Below are positions 6,587 through 12,998 of a DNA stretch of 13,380 bases, piece after piece. The notes below the pieces were generated by a model. That model saw nothing but the letters and a program-made list of their open reading frames with translations, did no database searches and was not told where the DNA came from. The stretch spans positions 1-13,380 of the forward strand of contig JAEYRF010000097.1 of the NCBI GenBank assembly GCA_023409615.1, in the 5' to 3' direction. Each line of letters opens with the position of its first letter. Position 1 is the first letter of the stretch. The DNA is from Bacillota bacterium. Its GTDB lineage: Bacteria > Bacillota > Clostridia > Acetivibrionales > DTU013. A program made the position numbers and the translations under genes.

Positions 6587-7819
6587 GTGGGTGATTTAAT
6601 TGTAAGTATTGACATCGGCACTTCCAATATATGTGTATTGATTGGAAGGGTTAATAAGTATTCTCAGCTGGAAATTGCCGGCAGGGGTATGGCGTTGTGC
6701 AACGGACTGAAGAAGGGTGTTATTGTAGATATCGACAGTACGGCTGCAAGTATTAAAAGTGCAGTGGAGGAAGCTGAATCGGCCGCCAATATGAGAGTGG
6801 GTTCTGCTTACGTCAACATTCACGGAATGCACGTAAACGTCATAAACAACAGAAGTTATATGACCATAAACGGGAGAGAGATCACACACAATGATGTGGA
6901 CAATATCCTTCATGAGGTTCGAGATATTGATATTCCTGAAGACAGACAACTTATTGATGTTATTGCAAGGCAATATATCATAGATGGTTATGATGAGATC
7001 GTTGACCCGGTTGGTATGGTTGGAACCGGACTAGAAATAGACGCGGATATTATCACCGGAAAGATTACATCTGTTCAGAACATCATTAAGAGTATGGAAC
7101 GATCTGGTATCAAAATAGATGGTATTGTAGCGGAAGCATTCGCTACAGGTGAAATCAGCCTCTCTCAAGATGAACGCGACATTGGTGTCGTGATGTTGGA
7201 TGTGGGCGGCAGTGTAACAGATGTTTCCGTATATCAGGGTAAGAGGCTCATATTTTATGATACATTACCTGTAGGTGGCGACCATATCACCAATGATATT
7301 GCCATTGGACTTCGCATATCCAATACAGAGGCGGAAAAGATCAAAAGGCAATTCGAACTTGCATTGACATCTCTCATTAAAAACGATCAGGAAATATCTG
7401 TGCTGGATATCAATGAAAACAAGAAGAAGAACGTCAAGGTGTCAGAGGTGGTTGATATTATTGAAGCAAGGGTCTATGAAATATTCTCATTATGCAAAAA
7501 CCTCCTGGACAAGGCTGGCGTGGCAGTCCCAAAAAGCGGCAGTGTTGTGATGACAGGGGCAGGTATCTCATATGTGGATGGCTGCAAACAGCTTGCTAAT
7601 GAGGTGTTTGAATTACCGGTCAGAGTAGTTCAGGCAGGCCAGCTTCAGGGTGTATCAAAACCCGAGTTCATCGCTTCGGCCGGTATGCTCAGGTATGTGG
7701 CTAACCTCAAAAAAGGAGGCAGTCATGCAAGTGAGATTAAGCTGAAAAAGAGTTCAAATAAACAGCCTAAGGAATCATTTTTCAGTAAAATCGGTCGATT
7801 TTTCATGAAATTGTTTTGA
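6587..7819 (+). CDS. ftsA: Cell division protein FtsA
   Basis: This 410-residue actin-like protein tethers FtsZ filaments to the membrane and recruits later division proteins. The first phosphate motif is SIDIGTSNICVLIG (7-20), followed by the 1C subdomain (about 80-160). The second ATP motif reads DVGGSVTD (205-212) and the third MTGAGI (322-327); both differ from the usual D-I/V-G-G-G-T-T-D and T-G-G-G-A/S. The C-terminal 15 residues end FFSKIGRFFMKLF, an amphipathic membrane-targeting helix as expected for FtsA. The GTG start is preceded by GGAGGGG (6572-6578) and sits 20 bases after sbp. The gene is probably co-transcribed with ftsQ and sbp. An FtsA-like paralogue is less likely given the position directly before ftsZ. 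Confidence 0.92.
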   Translation: MGDLIVSIDIGTSNICVLIGRVNKYSQLEIAGRGMALCNGLKKGVIVDIDSTAASIKSAVEEAESAANMRVGSAYVNIHGMHVNVINNRSYMTINGREITHNDVDNILHEVRDIDIPEDRQLIDVIARQYIIDGYDEIVDPVGMVGTGLEIDADIITGKITSVQNIIKSMERSGIKIDGIVAEAFATGEISLSQDERDIGVVMLDVGGSVTDVSVYQGKRLIFYDTLPVGGDHITNDIAIGLRISNTEAEKIKRQFELALTSLIKNDQEISVLDINENKKKNVKVSEVVDIIEARVYEIFSLCKNLLDKAGVAVPKSGSVVMTGAGISYVDGCKQLANEVFELPVRVVQAGQLQGVSKPEFIASAGMLRYVANLKKGGSHASEIKLKKSSNKQPKESFFSKIGRFFMKLF

Positions 7820-7862
7820 TTTACTATTATGAGTTAATGTACATTTTTTGTTAAAACTTATC

Positions 7863-7891
7863 TTGCTTTAATGTATGGAATACGATATTAT
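7863..7891 (+). promoter_or_regulatory. Possible sigma-A promoter for ftsZ
   Basis: TTGCTT (7863-7868) and TATTAT (7886-7891) are separated by 17 bases in the 110-base gap before ftsZ. The -10 is 5/6 but the -35 is only 3/6. A dedicated ftsZ promoter would fit its usual high expression; I see no terminator between ftsA and ftsZ, so read-through is also possible. Confidence 0.4.
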
Positions 7892-7929
7892 TTAAGTAAT
7901 GCCAAACCAATGACAAAGGGGGATTCAAT

Positions 7930-9027
7930 TTGCTGGAGTTTGATATTGATATGGAACAATTTGCCCAGATTAAGGTCATAGGTGTCGGTGGTGGTGGTAA
8001 TAATGCCGTCAATAGGATGATATCCGCAGGTCTTCGCGGTGTAGAATTCATAGCGATAAATACTGACAAACAAGCTCTTTTCCTTTCAAAAGCAAACACT
8101 AAGATCCAAATAGGAGACAAGCTTACAAAAGGTCTCGGCGCCGGAGCAAATCCGGAAATCGGTGAACGTGCTGCCAATGAAAGCAAGGATGAGATAGCAC
8201 AGGCTGTCAAAGGCGCAGACATGGTATTTGTAACTGCAGGAATGGGCGGAGGTACCGGAACCGGTGCAACTCCCATCGTTGCCCAGATTGCAAGAGAGAT
8301 GGGTATTCTGACAGTTGGTGTTGTGACAAAGCCGTTTATGTTTGAAGGTCGCAAGAGAATGCAATTCGCGGAACAGGGTATTGAGAACCTCAAAGGCGTT
8401 GTCGATACACTGGTGACTATCCCCAACGACAGACTATTACAGGTAGCTGAAAAGAAAACTTCTATTATAGATGCATTCAGGATGGCGGATGATGTTCTCC
8501 GTCAGGGCGTACAAGGTATTTCCGACCTGATTGCAGTGCCTGGCTTGATCAATCTTGATTTTGCAGATGTAAAGACTATTATGTACAATACAGGTTTAGC
8601 TCATATGGGTATTGGAAGAGCTTCAGGAGATGGCAGAGCAGAAGAGGCCGCCAGACAGGCAATACAGTCGCCACTTCTTGAGACTTCTATCGAAGGCGCA
8701 CGAGGTGTACTTCTCAATATTACCGGCGGTGCCGATCTTGGCTTATTTGAAGTAAATCTGGCCGCAGAGCTGGTTCAGAAATCTGCAGATCCCGATGCAA
8801 ACATTATTGTTGGGGCTGTTATCGATGAGAACCTCAAGGATGAGATGCTAATCACAGTGATTGCGACCGGTTTCGAGAAGGGTCCTGTTATCAGAAAAAT
8901 CGAAAAAATAGTTGAGAAAGCACAGCTGAAGCCAGATGCTCCTGTAGTTAAACGTCATACTGGTGGCGAGGTCTCCGATGATGAACTGGAGATTCCAACA
9001 TTTTTAAGAAAAAATAGATTTAAATAG
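7930..9027 (+). CDS. ftsZ: Cell division protein FtsZ
   Basis: This 365-residue tubulin-like GTPase polymerises into the Z ring. The sequence has the nucleotide-binding GVGGGGNNAVNRM (18-30), the tubulin signature GGGTGTG (106-112), PNDRLL (164-169), the T7 loop NLDFADV (207-213) whose Asp residues complete the GTPase site of the next subunit, and a short linker ending in the conserved tail IPTFLRKNRFK (355-365) that binds FtsA and other partners. All catalytic positions look intact and the length is normal. The start is a TTG with GGGGG (7918-7922) 7 bases before it; the MLEFDIDMEQFAQIKVIG beginning matches clostridial FtsZ, whereas the in-frame ATG at 7951 has no ribosome binding site. A strong terminator follows the gene. 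Confidence 0.97.
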   Translation: MLEFDIDMEQFAQIKVIGVGGGGNNAVNRMISAGLRGVEFIAINTDKQALFLSKANTKIQIGDKLTKGLGAGANPEIGERAANESKDEIAQAVKGADMVFVTAGMGGGTGTGATPIVAQIAREMGILTVGVVTKPFMFEGRKRMQFAEQGIENLKGVVDTLVTIPNDRLLQVAEKKTSIIDAFRMADDVLRQGVQGISDLIAVPGLINLDFADVKTIMYNTGLAHMGIGRASGDGRAEEAARQAIQSPLLETSIEGARGVLLNITGGADLGLFEVNLAAELVQKSADPDANIIVGAVIDENLKDEMLITVIATGFEKGPVIRKIEKIVEKAQLKPDAPVVKRHTGGEVSDDELEIPTFLRKNRFK

Positions 9028-9044
9028 GTTTTAGTTCGTTTAGT

Positions 9045-9075
9045 AGCCCGGAAGCAAATGCTTCCGGGCTTTTTT
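9045..9075 (+). terminator. Rho-independent terminator after ftsZ
   Basis: An 11-bp perfect stem (9045-9055 with 9060-9070, AGCCCGGAAGC / GCTTCCGGGCT), loop AAAT, is followed at once by six T's (9070-9075). It ends the division operon 18 bases after the ftsZ stop. Confidence 0.92.
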
Positions 9076-9080
9076 GTCAC

Positions 9081-9105
9081 AGCCATTTGCGGAGCAAATC
9101 CGGCT
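9081..9105. repeat. Inverted repeat (hairpin) between ftsZ and spoIIGA
   Basis: AGCC-ATTTGC (9081-9090) pairs with GCAAAT (9094-9099) and GGCT (9102-9105), leaving a GGA loop and a CC bulge at 9100-9101. It starts 5 bases after the ftsZ terminator and has no T tract of its own. Confidence 0.55.
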
Positions 9106-9138
9106 AAAATCCCAGGGGTTCGACGCCCGTGGGATTTT
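9106..9138. repeat. Inverted repeat (strong hairpin), possible bidirectional terminator
   Basis: AAAATCCCA (9106-9114) pairs with TGGGATTTT (9130-9138); inside it, after a G-G mismatch, GGG (9116-9118) pairs with CCC (9126-9128) around a TTCGACG loop. It directly abuts the preceding hairpin. The A-rich 5' side and T-rich 3' side could terminate weakly in either direction. The loop contains a Spo0A-box-like heptamer. Confidence 0.6.
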
Positions 9139-9203
9139 GTCGCCTAATTTCTATATTTCTACAGTACAAAGTGACATAAAAATCATCAGTGATGAAATAT
9201 AAT
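9119..9203 (+). promoter_or_regulatory. Putative Spo0A-activated spoIIG promoter (long spacer)
   Basis: A perfect -10, TATAAT (9198-9203), has no -35 at normal distance; the best match, GTGACA (9171-9176), is 21 bases upstream. The B. subtilis spoIIG promoter is known for the same feature, a sigma-A promoter with a 22-bp spacer that Spo0A activates. Spo0A-box-like heptamers (consensus TGTCGAA or its complement TTCGACA) lie upstream: TTCGACG (9119-9125, 6/7), TGTCGCC (9138-9144, 5/7) and TTCTACA (9157-9163, 6/7). Relative to a start near 9210 they fall at about -90, -70 and -50. The leader to spoIIGA is about 107 bases. A second, weaker candidate is TTGTTA (9238-9243) with TATGAA (9261-9266), 17 apart. 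Confidence 0.5.
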
Positions 9204-9316
9204 CAGTACATGGTAACAGGCCTCATTTATGAAGCAATTGTTATCATAAAAGGTCAGGCATATGAATATATGTAAAATAGGGGAAGTCTGGCTTCAACAC
9301 GGTGTGAGGTAAAACG

Positions 9317-10222
9317 GTGGAAATTTATCTTGATATTGTCGTTATGGAGAATATTGTAATTAACTATCTTATTCTTTTGGTTACAGCAAAGTTTTCCAAG
9401 ATCAGATCGAGCAATCTGCGACTTCTACTAGGCGCTGTACTGGGAGCAGCCTATCTGGTCATTATGATTCTACTGCCAGATATGAAAGTCTATACAACTG
9501 TACTTTCGAAATTTTTGCTGTCTGTTGCAATGGTTGCGGTGACATTTCATTTTTCAAAGCTGACTCTCTTTTTCAAAACACTAGCTATGTTTTATGCTGC
9601 AACCTTCCTCTTTGCAGGAGCAGGGTTTGCGTTGATGTTTTTTAACAGGGAATGGGGCATTATGAAAAATGGTGTGTTGATGACACCTATGGCTCTTTTG
9701 AACACAAAATGGTCCGAACTGCTGATGGCCTTTGTTGTGACATTAATAATTCTCAGGATTGTCTGGGATGTAATACAAAAGAAATTCCTGCGAGAAAAGC
9801 TGTTAGTTCAGATGATCATATCCTTTGATGAAAAGTCAATACAGCTTTTTGCCCTTGTAGATACAGGAAATTCTCTTCATGATCCTTTGACAAATATGCC
9901 GGTAGTAGTTGTGGAGTATTCTGCTGTTAAAGAGCTGCTTCCAATGGATATAAGGGATATTTTCGAAAAAAACTCCGATAATGATCTGAATATGATTACA
10001 ACTACCATTTCATGCTCTGACTGGTTTTCCAGGTTCAGGTTAATCCCGTTTACATCCCTGGGTAAGGAAAATGGCATGTTGATCGGTTTTCGTCCTGACT
10101 ATATCGAAATAGGAACAGAGGATGAGAGAAAGGGTGTTAAGGAAGTAATTGTGGGCATCTATAACAGGGCATTATCCCGAAATGAACAGTACAAAGCTCT
10201 GATGAATCCGGAACTTATGTAA
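9317..10222 (+). CDS. spoIIGA: SpoIIGA, membrane-bound aspartic protease that processes pro-sigma-E
   Basis: This 301-residue protease of the mother cell removes the pro-sequence of sigma-E after asymmetric septation, activated by SpoIIR from the forespore. The N-terminal half is a membrane domain with about five hydrophobic segments (roughly 8-24, 35-53, 62-80, 87-109 and 133-150). The C-terminal half is a retropepsin-like domain with the catalytic motif VDTGNSLHDP (181-190), catalytic Asp182, followed by LTNMPVVVVEY. The length is close to that of the B. subtilis protein. The GTG start follows GAGGT (9306-9310) with 6-base spacing. The gene is 37 bases before sigE, its substrate, as in other spore formers. 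Confidence 0.93.
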   Translation: MEIYLDIVVMENIVINYLILLVTAKFSKIRSSNLRLLLGAVLGAAYLVIMILLPDMKVYTTVLSKFLLSVAMVAVTFHFSKLTLFFKTLAMFYAATFLFAGAGFALMFFNREWGIMKNGVLMTPMALLNTKWSELLMAFVVTLIILRIVWDVIQKKFLREKLLVQMIISFDEKSIQLFALVDTGNSLHDPLTNMPVVVVEYSAVKELLPMDIRDIFEKNSDNDLNMITTTISCSDWFSRFRLIPFTSLGKENGMLIGFRPDYIEIGTEDERKGVKEVIVGIYNRALSRNEQYKALMNPELM

Positions 10223-10259
10223 GACAATATAAAAGTAAAACAACGAAGGGAGATCCTAT

Positions 10260-10991
10260 ATGGGCATTCTAAAAAGAATTGTAGTCATTTTCAAAATCAA
10301 AGCGATACAGTTTTGGGAAAGAATCAAGGGTAAGGGCTGGTATCCCATACACTATATCGGAGGAAGCGAGGCTCTTCCACCACCGCTAAGCGTGGATGAG
10401 GAGGCTTATTTGCTTTGCAGGTTGGAGCAGCAGGATTACGGAGTGAAAAGTATCCTGATTGAGCGGAATCTCAGATTGGTGGTTTATATAGCCAGGAAAT
10501 TTGAGAATACAGGAGTCGGAGTTGAGGATCTTGTTTCCATAGGAACTATCGGTCTGATCAAAGCAATTAATACCTTTAATCCGTCAAAGAATATTAAATT
10601 AGCAACCTATGCATCAAGATGCATTGAGAATGAAATATTAATGTATCTGCGCAGGAATAATAAGATTAAGACGGAAATATCCATCGATGAACCACTGAAT
10701 GTTGACTGGGATGGAAATGAATTATTACTTTCCGACATACTTGGGACGGAAAATGATGTAACTTACCGAAGCCTGGAGGATGAAGTGGATAGGGAACTGC
10801 TGAACACGGCAATGAAGAAACTATCCATCAGAGAAAAGAAAATAATGGAGTTGCGATTCGGCCTTTCTAATGGAATCGAAAAGACACAGAAGGAAGTAGC
10901 TGATATGCTTGGTATTTCACAATCATATATTTCCCGGTTGGAGAAGAGGATCATCAGCCGTCTTAAGAAGGAAATCAACAGAATGGTGTGA
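10260..10991 (+). CDS. sigE: Pro-sigma-E, mother-cell sporulation sigma factor
   Basis: This 243-residue sigma-70 family protein directs early mother-cell gene expression. It begins with an amphipathic, basic pro-sequence (about 1-31), then HYIGGSEALPPPLS (31-44), nearly identical to the B. subtilis cleavage region. By alignment the mature protein would start near Tyr32, so the pro-sequence is about four residues longer than the 27 of B. subtilis. Region 2 spans about 68-135 (LRLVVYIARKFENTG, LATYASRCIENEILMYLRR), then SIDEPLNVDWDGNELLLSD, and region 4 with its helix-turn-helix about 185-240 (KTQKEVADMLGISQSYISRL). The ATG follows AAGGGAG with 7-base spacing. It is co-transcribed with spoIIGA. 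Confidence 0.97.
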   Translation: MGILKRIVVIFKIKAIQFWERIKGKGWYPIHYIGGSEALPPPLSVDEEAYLLCRLEQQDYGVKSILIERNLRLVVYIARKFENTGVGVEDLVSIGTIGLIKAINTFNPSKNIKLATYASRCIENEILMYLRRNNKIKTEISIDEPLNVDWDGNELLLSDILGTENDVTYRSLEDEVDRELLNTAMKKLSIREKKIMELRFGLSNGIEKTQKEVADMLGISQSYISRLEKRIISRLKKEINRMV

Positions 10992-11057
10992 AAGTGCAAA
11001 GTCGTGAAAAACGCTGTTGTCAAGGCCTTTCATAAATATTTTTTGAATTATAAAGCC

Positions 11058-11086
11058 GTATAAAATAGACCTCTGAGGCAATAATG
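11058..11086 (+). promoter_or_regulatory. Sigma-F-type promoter for sigG
   Basis: GTATA (11058-11062) and GGCAATAATG (11077-11086) are 14 bases apart. The -10 fits the forespore sigma-F/sigma-G pattern GGNNANAHTR at every defined position, and GTATA fits the GYATA-type -35; the spacing is about one base short of the usual value as I recall it. In B. subtilis, sigG is transcribed by sigma-F and then by sigma-G itself, so this is the expected control. Transcription would start near 11093, about 28 bases before the ATG. Confidence 0.65.
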
Positions 11087-11120
11087 ATAGTATCTTAATT
11101 ATGCGCCGGGAGGTTATGAT

Positions 11121-11894
11121 ATGCTGATCAACAAAGTGGAAATATGCGGAGTAAACACTTCCAAGCTGCCGGTTTTGTCAAACGAGCAAAAGAAGGTTTT
11201 ATTCGAAAGAATGCATAAAGGAGACGCTTCCGCACGCGAGGAGTTTATCAATGGAAATCTGAGACTTGTTCTAAGTGTAATTCAGCGATTCAACAACAGA
11301 GGAGAATATGTAGATGATCTCTTTCAGGTTGGTTGTATCGGATTAATTAAGGCTATTGACAATTTTGATGTGAGACATAATGTGAAATTCTCAACTTATG
11401 CTGTGCCTATGATAATCGGCGAAATTCGCCGATACCTCAGGGACAATAATTCCATTCGAGTCAGCCGCTCACTGAGGGACATTGCATATAAAGCACTACA
11501 GGCCAAAGAACGGTTGACAGGGAAAAACTCCAAGGAGCCTACAATTTCTGAGATCGCCAATGAATTGCAGCTTCCGAAGGAGGATGTAGTTTTTGCACTG
11601 GATGCCATACAGGATCCAATCTCACTTTTCGAATCGGTATATCATGACGGTGGAGACGCAATATATGTCATGGATCAGGTGCGTGATGAGAAGAATATTG
11701 ATGATAACTGGCTTGAAGGTATATCACTTAAGGAAGCGCTGCGAAAGCTCAATGACAGGGAAAAACTAATCCTGAATCTACGTTTCTTCGAAGGAAGGAC
11801 CCAGATGGAGGTAGCGGAAGAAATCGGTATTTCTCAGGCACAGGTGTCACGGTTGGAAAAAACAGCATTACTTCATATGAAAAAATACATCTGA
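11121..11894 (+). CDS. sigG: Sigma-G, late forespore sigma factor
   Basis: This 257-residue sigma-70 family protein drives late forespore genes (spore coat-independent protection, SASP and germination functions in other species). The N-terminus NKVEICGVNTSKLPVLS (4-20) is the sigma-G signature. Region 2 includes NGNLRLVLSVIQRFNNRGEY and KFSTYAVPMIIGEIRRYLRD (89-108). Region 3 starts IRVSRSLRDIAYKALQ (112-127), and region 4 holds the helix-turn-helix TQMEVAEEIGISQAQVSRLE (227-246). There is no pro-sequence, as expected. The ATG follows GGGAGG (11108-11113) with 7-base spacing. The 129-base gap after sigE carries its own forespore-type promoter; I see no terminator after sigE, so some read-through is possible. 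Confidence 0.97.
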   Translation: MLINKVEICGVNTSKLPVLSNEQKKVLFERMHKGDASAREEFINGNLRLVLSVIQRFNNRGEYVDDLFQVGCIGLIKAIDNFDVRHNVKFSTYAVPMIIGEIRRYLRDNNSIRVSRSLRDIAYKALQAKERLTGKNSKEPTISEIANELQLPKEDVVFALDAIQDPISLFESVYHDGGDAIYVMDQVRDEKNIDDNWLEGISLKEALRKLNDREKLILNLRFFEGRTQMEVAEEIGISQAQVSRLEKTALLHMKKYI

Positions 11895-11911
11895 TAAGAA
11901 TGATCTCTGCG

Positions 11912-11938
11912 ATATTAAGTTGTTTTCAAACATATATT
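11912..11938 (+). promoter_or_regulatory. Possible sigma-E promoter for the YlmC/YmxH-family gene
   Basis: ATATT (11912-11916) and CATATATT (11931-11938) are 14 bases apart. These resemble the sigma-E elements of B. subtilis (-35 KMATATT, -10 CATACAHT, about 14 apart); the two bases before ATATT do not match. Mother-cell expression would fit the downstream YlmC/YmxH-family sporulation gene. Confidence 0.45.
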
Positions 11939-11998
11939 AGTATCAGGCAGATAGCGGGCAGATACTTACCGCATGTTTAAGGTAGTTGGTGGGGTTGA

Positions 11999-12259
11999 AT
12001 GAACCGATCTTCTGATTTCAGACAAAAAGAAGTGATTAATATCTCCGACGGAAGAAGGCTTGGGTTTGTTTCGGATGTTGAAATTGACCTGGAAGCAGGA
12101 AAAATAGAAGCTGTAATACTCCCGGGAGTTGGCAGACTTTTTGGACTACTGGGAAAGGAGAGCGAATTTGTCATACCATGGGAAAAAATTGTTAAAATAG
12201 GTGAGGATATTATATTGGTAGATCTGGATGACCGATTCATCAGGAAATATTTCGATTAA
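11999..12259 (+). CDS. YlmC/YmxH-family PRC-barrel protein (sporulation-associated)
   Basis: This 86-residue single-domain protein is a PRC barrel: beta strands DFRQKEVINISDGRRLGFVSDVEID, then IEAVILPG, FVIPWEKIVKIGEDIILVDL. It matches the small YlmC/YmxH family found in spore-forming Firmicutes. The molecular function is unknown, and I cannot say which of the two Bacillus paralogues it corresponds to. The ATG follows GGTGGGG (11988-11994), and no other in-frame start fits. It lies about 100 bases after sigG, and the order sigG, ylmC-like, nrdR suggests a conserved block. A sigma-E-like promoter precedes it. Confidence 0.85.
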   Translation: MNRSSDFRQKEVINISDGRRLGFVSDVEIDLEAGKIEAVILPGVGRLFGLLGKESEFVIPWEKIVKIGEDIILVDLDDRFIRKYFD

Positions 12260-12346
12260 TGCATTCCATTCAATTGCCGATACAACTATAGAGTCATACG
12301 AACGATAAAACATGACCGATATATTTTTTCGGCTGGAGGGAAGCAT

Positions 12347-12802
12347 ATGAAATGTCCTTATTGCGGTTTTGTCGAAGATAAGGTTATCGATTCAAGGCCT
12401 ACAGATGAGAATACTGCAATCAGAAGGCGCAGAGAATGCCTGCAGTGTTTGAAGCGTTTTACTACATATGAAAAGGTTGAGGGCGTTCCATTGATGGTGA
12501 TAAAGAAGGATAAAACCCGTCAGGCCTTTGATCGTGAAAAGCTCCTGAATGGCCTTCTGAGAGCATGTGAGAAACGCCCGGTTTCTATTGAACAGCTTGA
12601 GAAGCTTGTGGATGAGATAGAGGTCCAGATTCTTAATACTCTTAAGAGAGAAATCACAACTCAGGAGATCGGTGAAATGGTCATGCTGCAGTTGAAAGAG
12701 CTTGATGAAGTTGCCTATGTAAGATTTGCTTCAGTCTATCGGCAATTCAGAGATATCAACACCTTCATGGATGAGCTCCATAAATTATTAAAGGATAAAT
12801 AA
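12347..12802 (+). CDS. nrdR: Transcriptional repressor NrdR
   Basis: This 151-residue repressor of ribonucleotide reductase genes senses ATP/dATP. The N-terminal zinc ribbon has Cys3, Cys6, Cys31 and Cys34 (CPYC and CLQC). The sequence between them, VIDSRPTDENTAIRRRREC, is the family's strongly conserved segment. The ATP-cone domain covers about 49-139 (MVIKKDKTRQAFDREKLLNG, then EVAYVRFASVYRQFRDI). The length is standard. The ATG follows GGAGGGA (12335-12341). No NrdR target box is obvious within the window, so its regulated reductase genes are presumably elsewhere. It ends at a hairpin terminator 17 bases downstream. Confidence 0.96.
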   Translation: MKCPYCGFVEDKVIDSRPTDENTAIRRRRECLQCLKRFTTYEKVEGVPLMVIKKDKTRQAFDREKLLNGLLRACEKRPVSIEQLEKLVDEIEVQILNTLKREITTQEIGEMVMLQLKELDEVAYVRFASVYRQFRDINTFMDELHKLLKDK

Positions 12803-12818
12803 GGACTAGCTGTATTAT

Positions 12819-12845
12819 AAAGAGCTATTGTACAATAGCTCTTTT
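12819..12845 (+). terminator. Hairpin terminator after nrdR
   Basis: AAAGAGCTATTG (12819-12830) and CAATAGCTCTTT (12833-12844) form a perfect inverted repeat around TA, ending in four T's (12842-12845). The 5' A run makes it possibly bidirectional. The stem is A/T-rich and the T tract short, so termination may be partial. The remaining 153 bases to the next gene are AT-rich with no clear promoter. Confidence 0.75.
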
Positions 12846-12998
12846 AAATGCAGTTATAATAGAAAAATATTTTGGGTATGTACAAAGCCGGTCATTTATA
12901 GTAGTATTATGTTGGAAATAAATAGAAAAACATGCAACATATGCTATGTACTCCGGGATTATTGCGGTGGAGTAGCTGAAAATGGAAGGTTGGGGTGT

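Noticed and set aside
7851..8426. Minus-strand open frame of 191 codons rich in Pro and Ser
   Set aside because: It is antisense to the start of ftsZ; its composition reflects the complement of FtsZ's Gly-rich codons, and no ribosome binding site supports it.
9116..9128. GGTTCGAC inside a hairpin, resembling a tRNA T-arm
   Set aside because: The surrounding bases do not form a proper 5-bp T stem, and no acceptor, D or anticodon arm can be built around it.
11034..11064. Sigma-E-like AAATATT and CGTATAAA before sigG
   Set aside because: The -10 matches poorly and the 16-base spacing is too long; the overlapping sigma-F-type match is much better and agrees with known sigG control.
12316..12332. 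CCGA...TCGG with a T run, just before nrdR
   Set aside because: The stem is only 4 bp, the T run is inside the loop, and the sequence runs into the nrdR ribosome binding site; probably chance.
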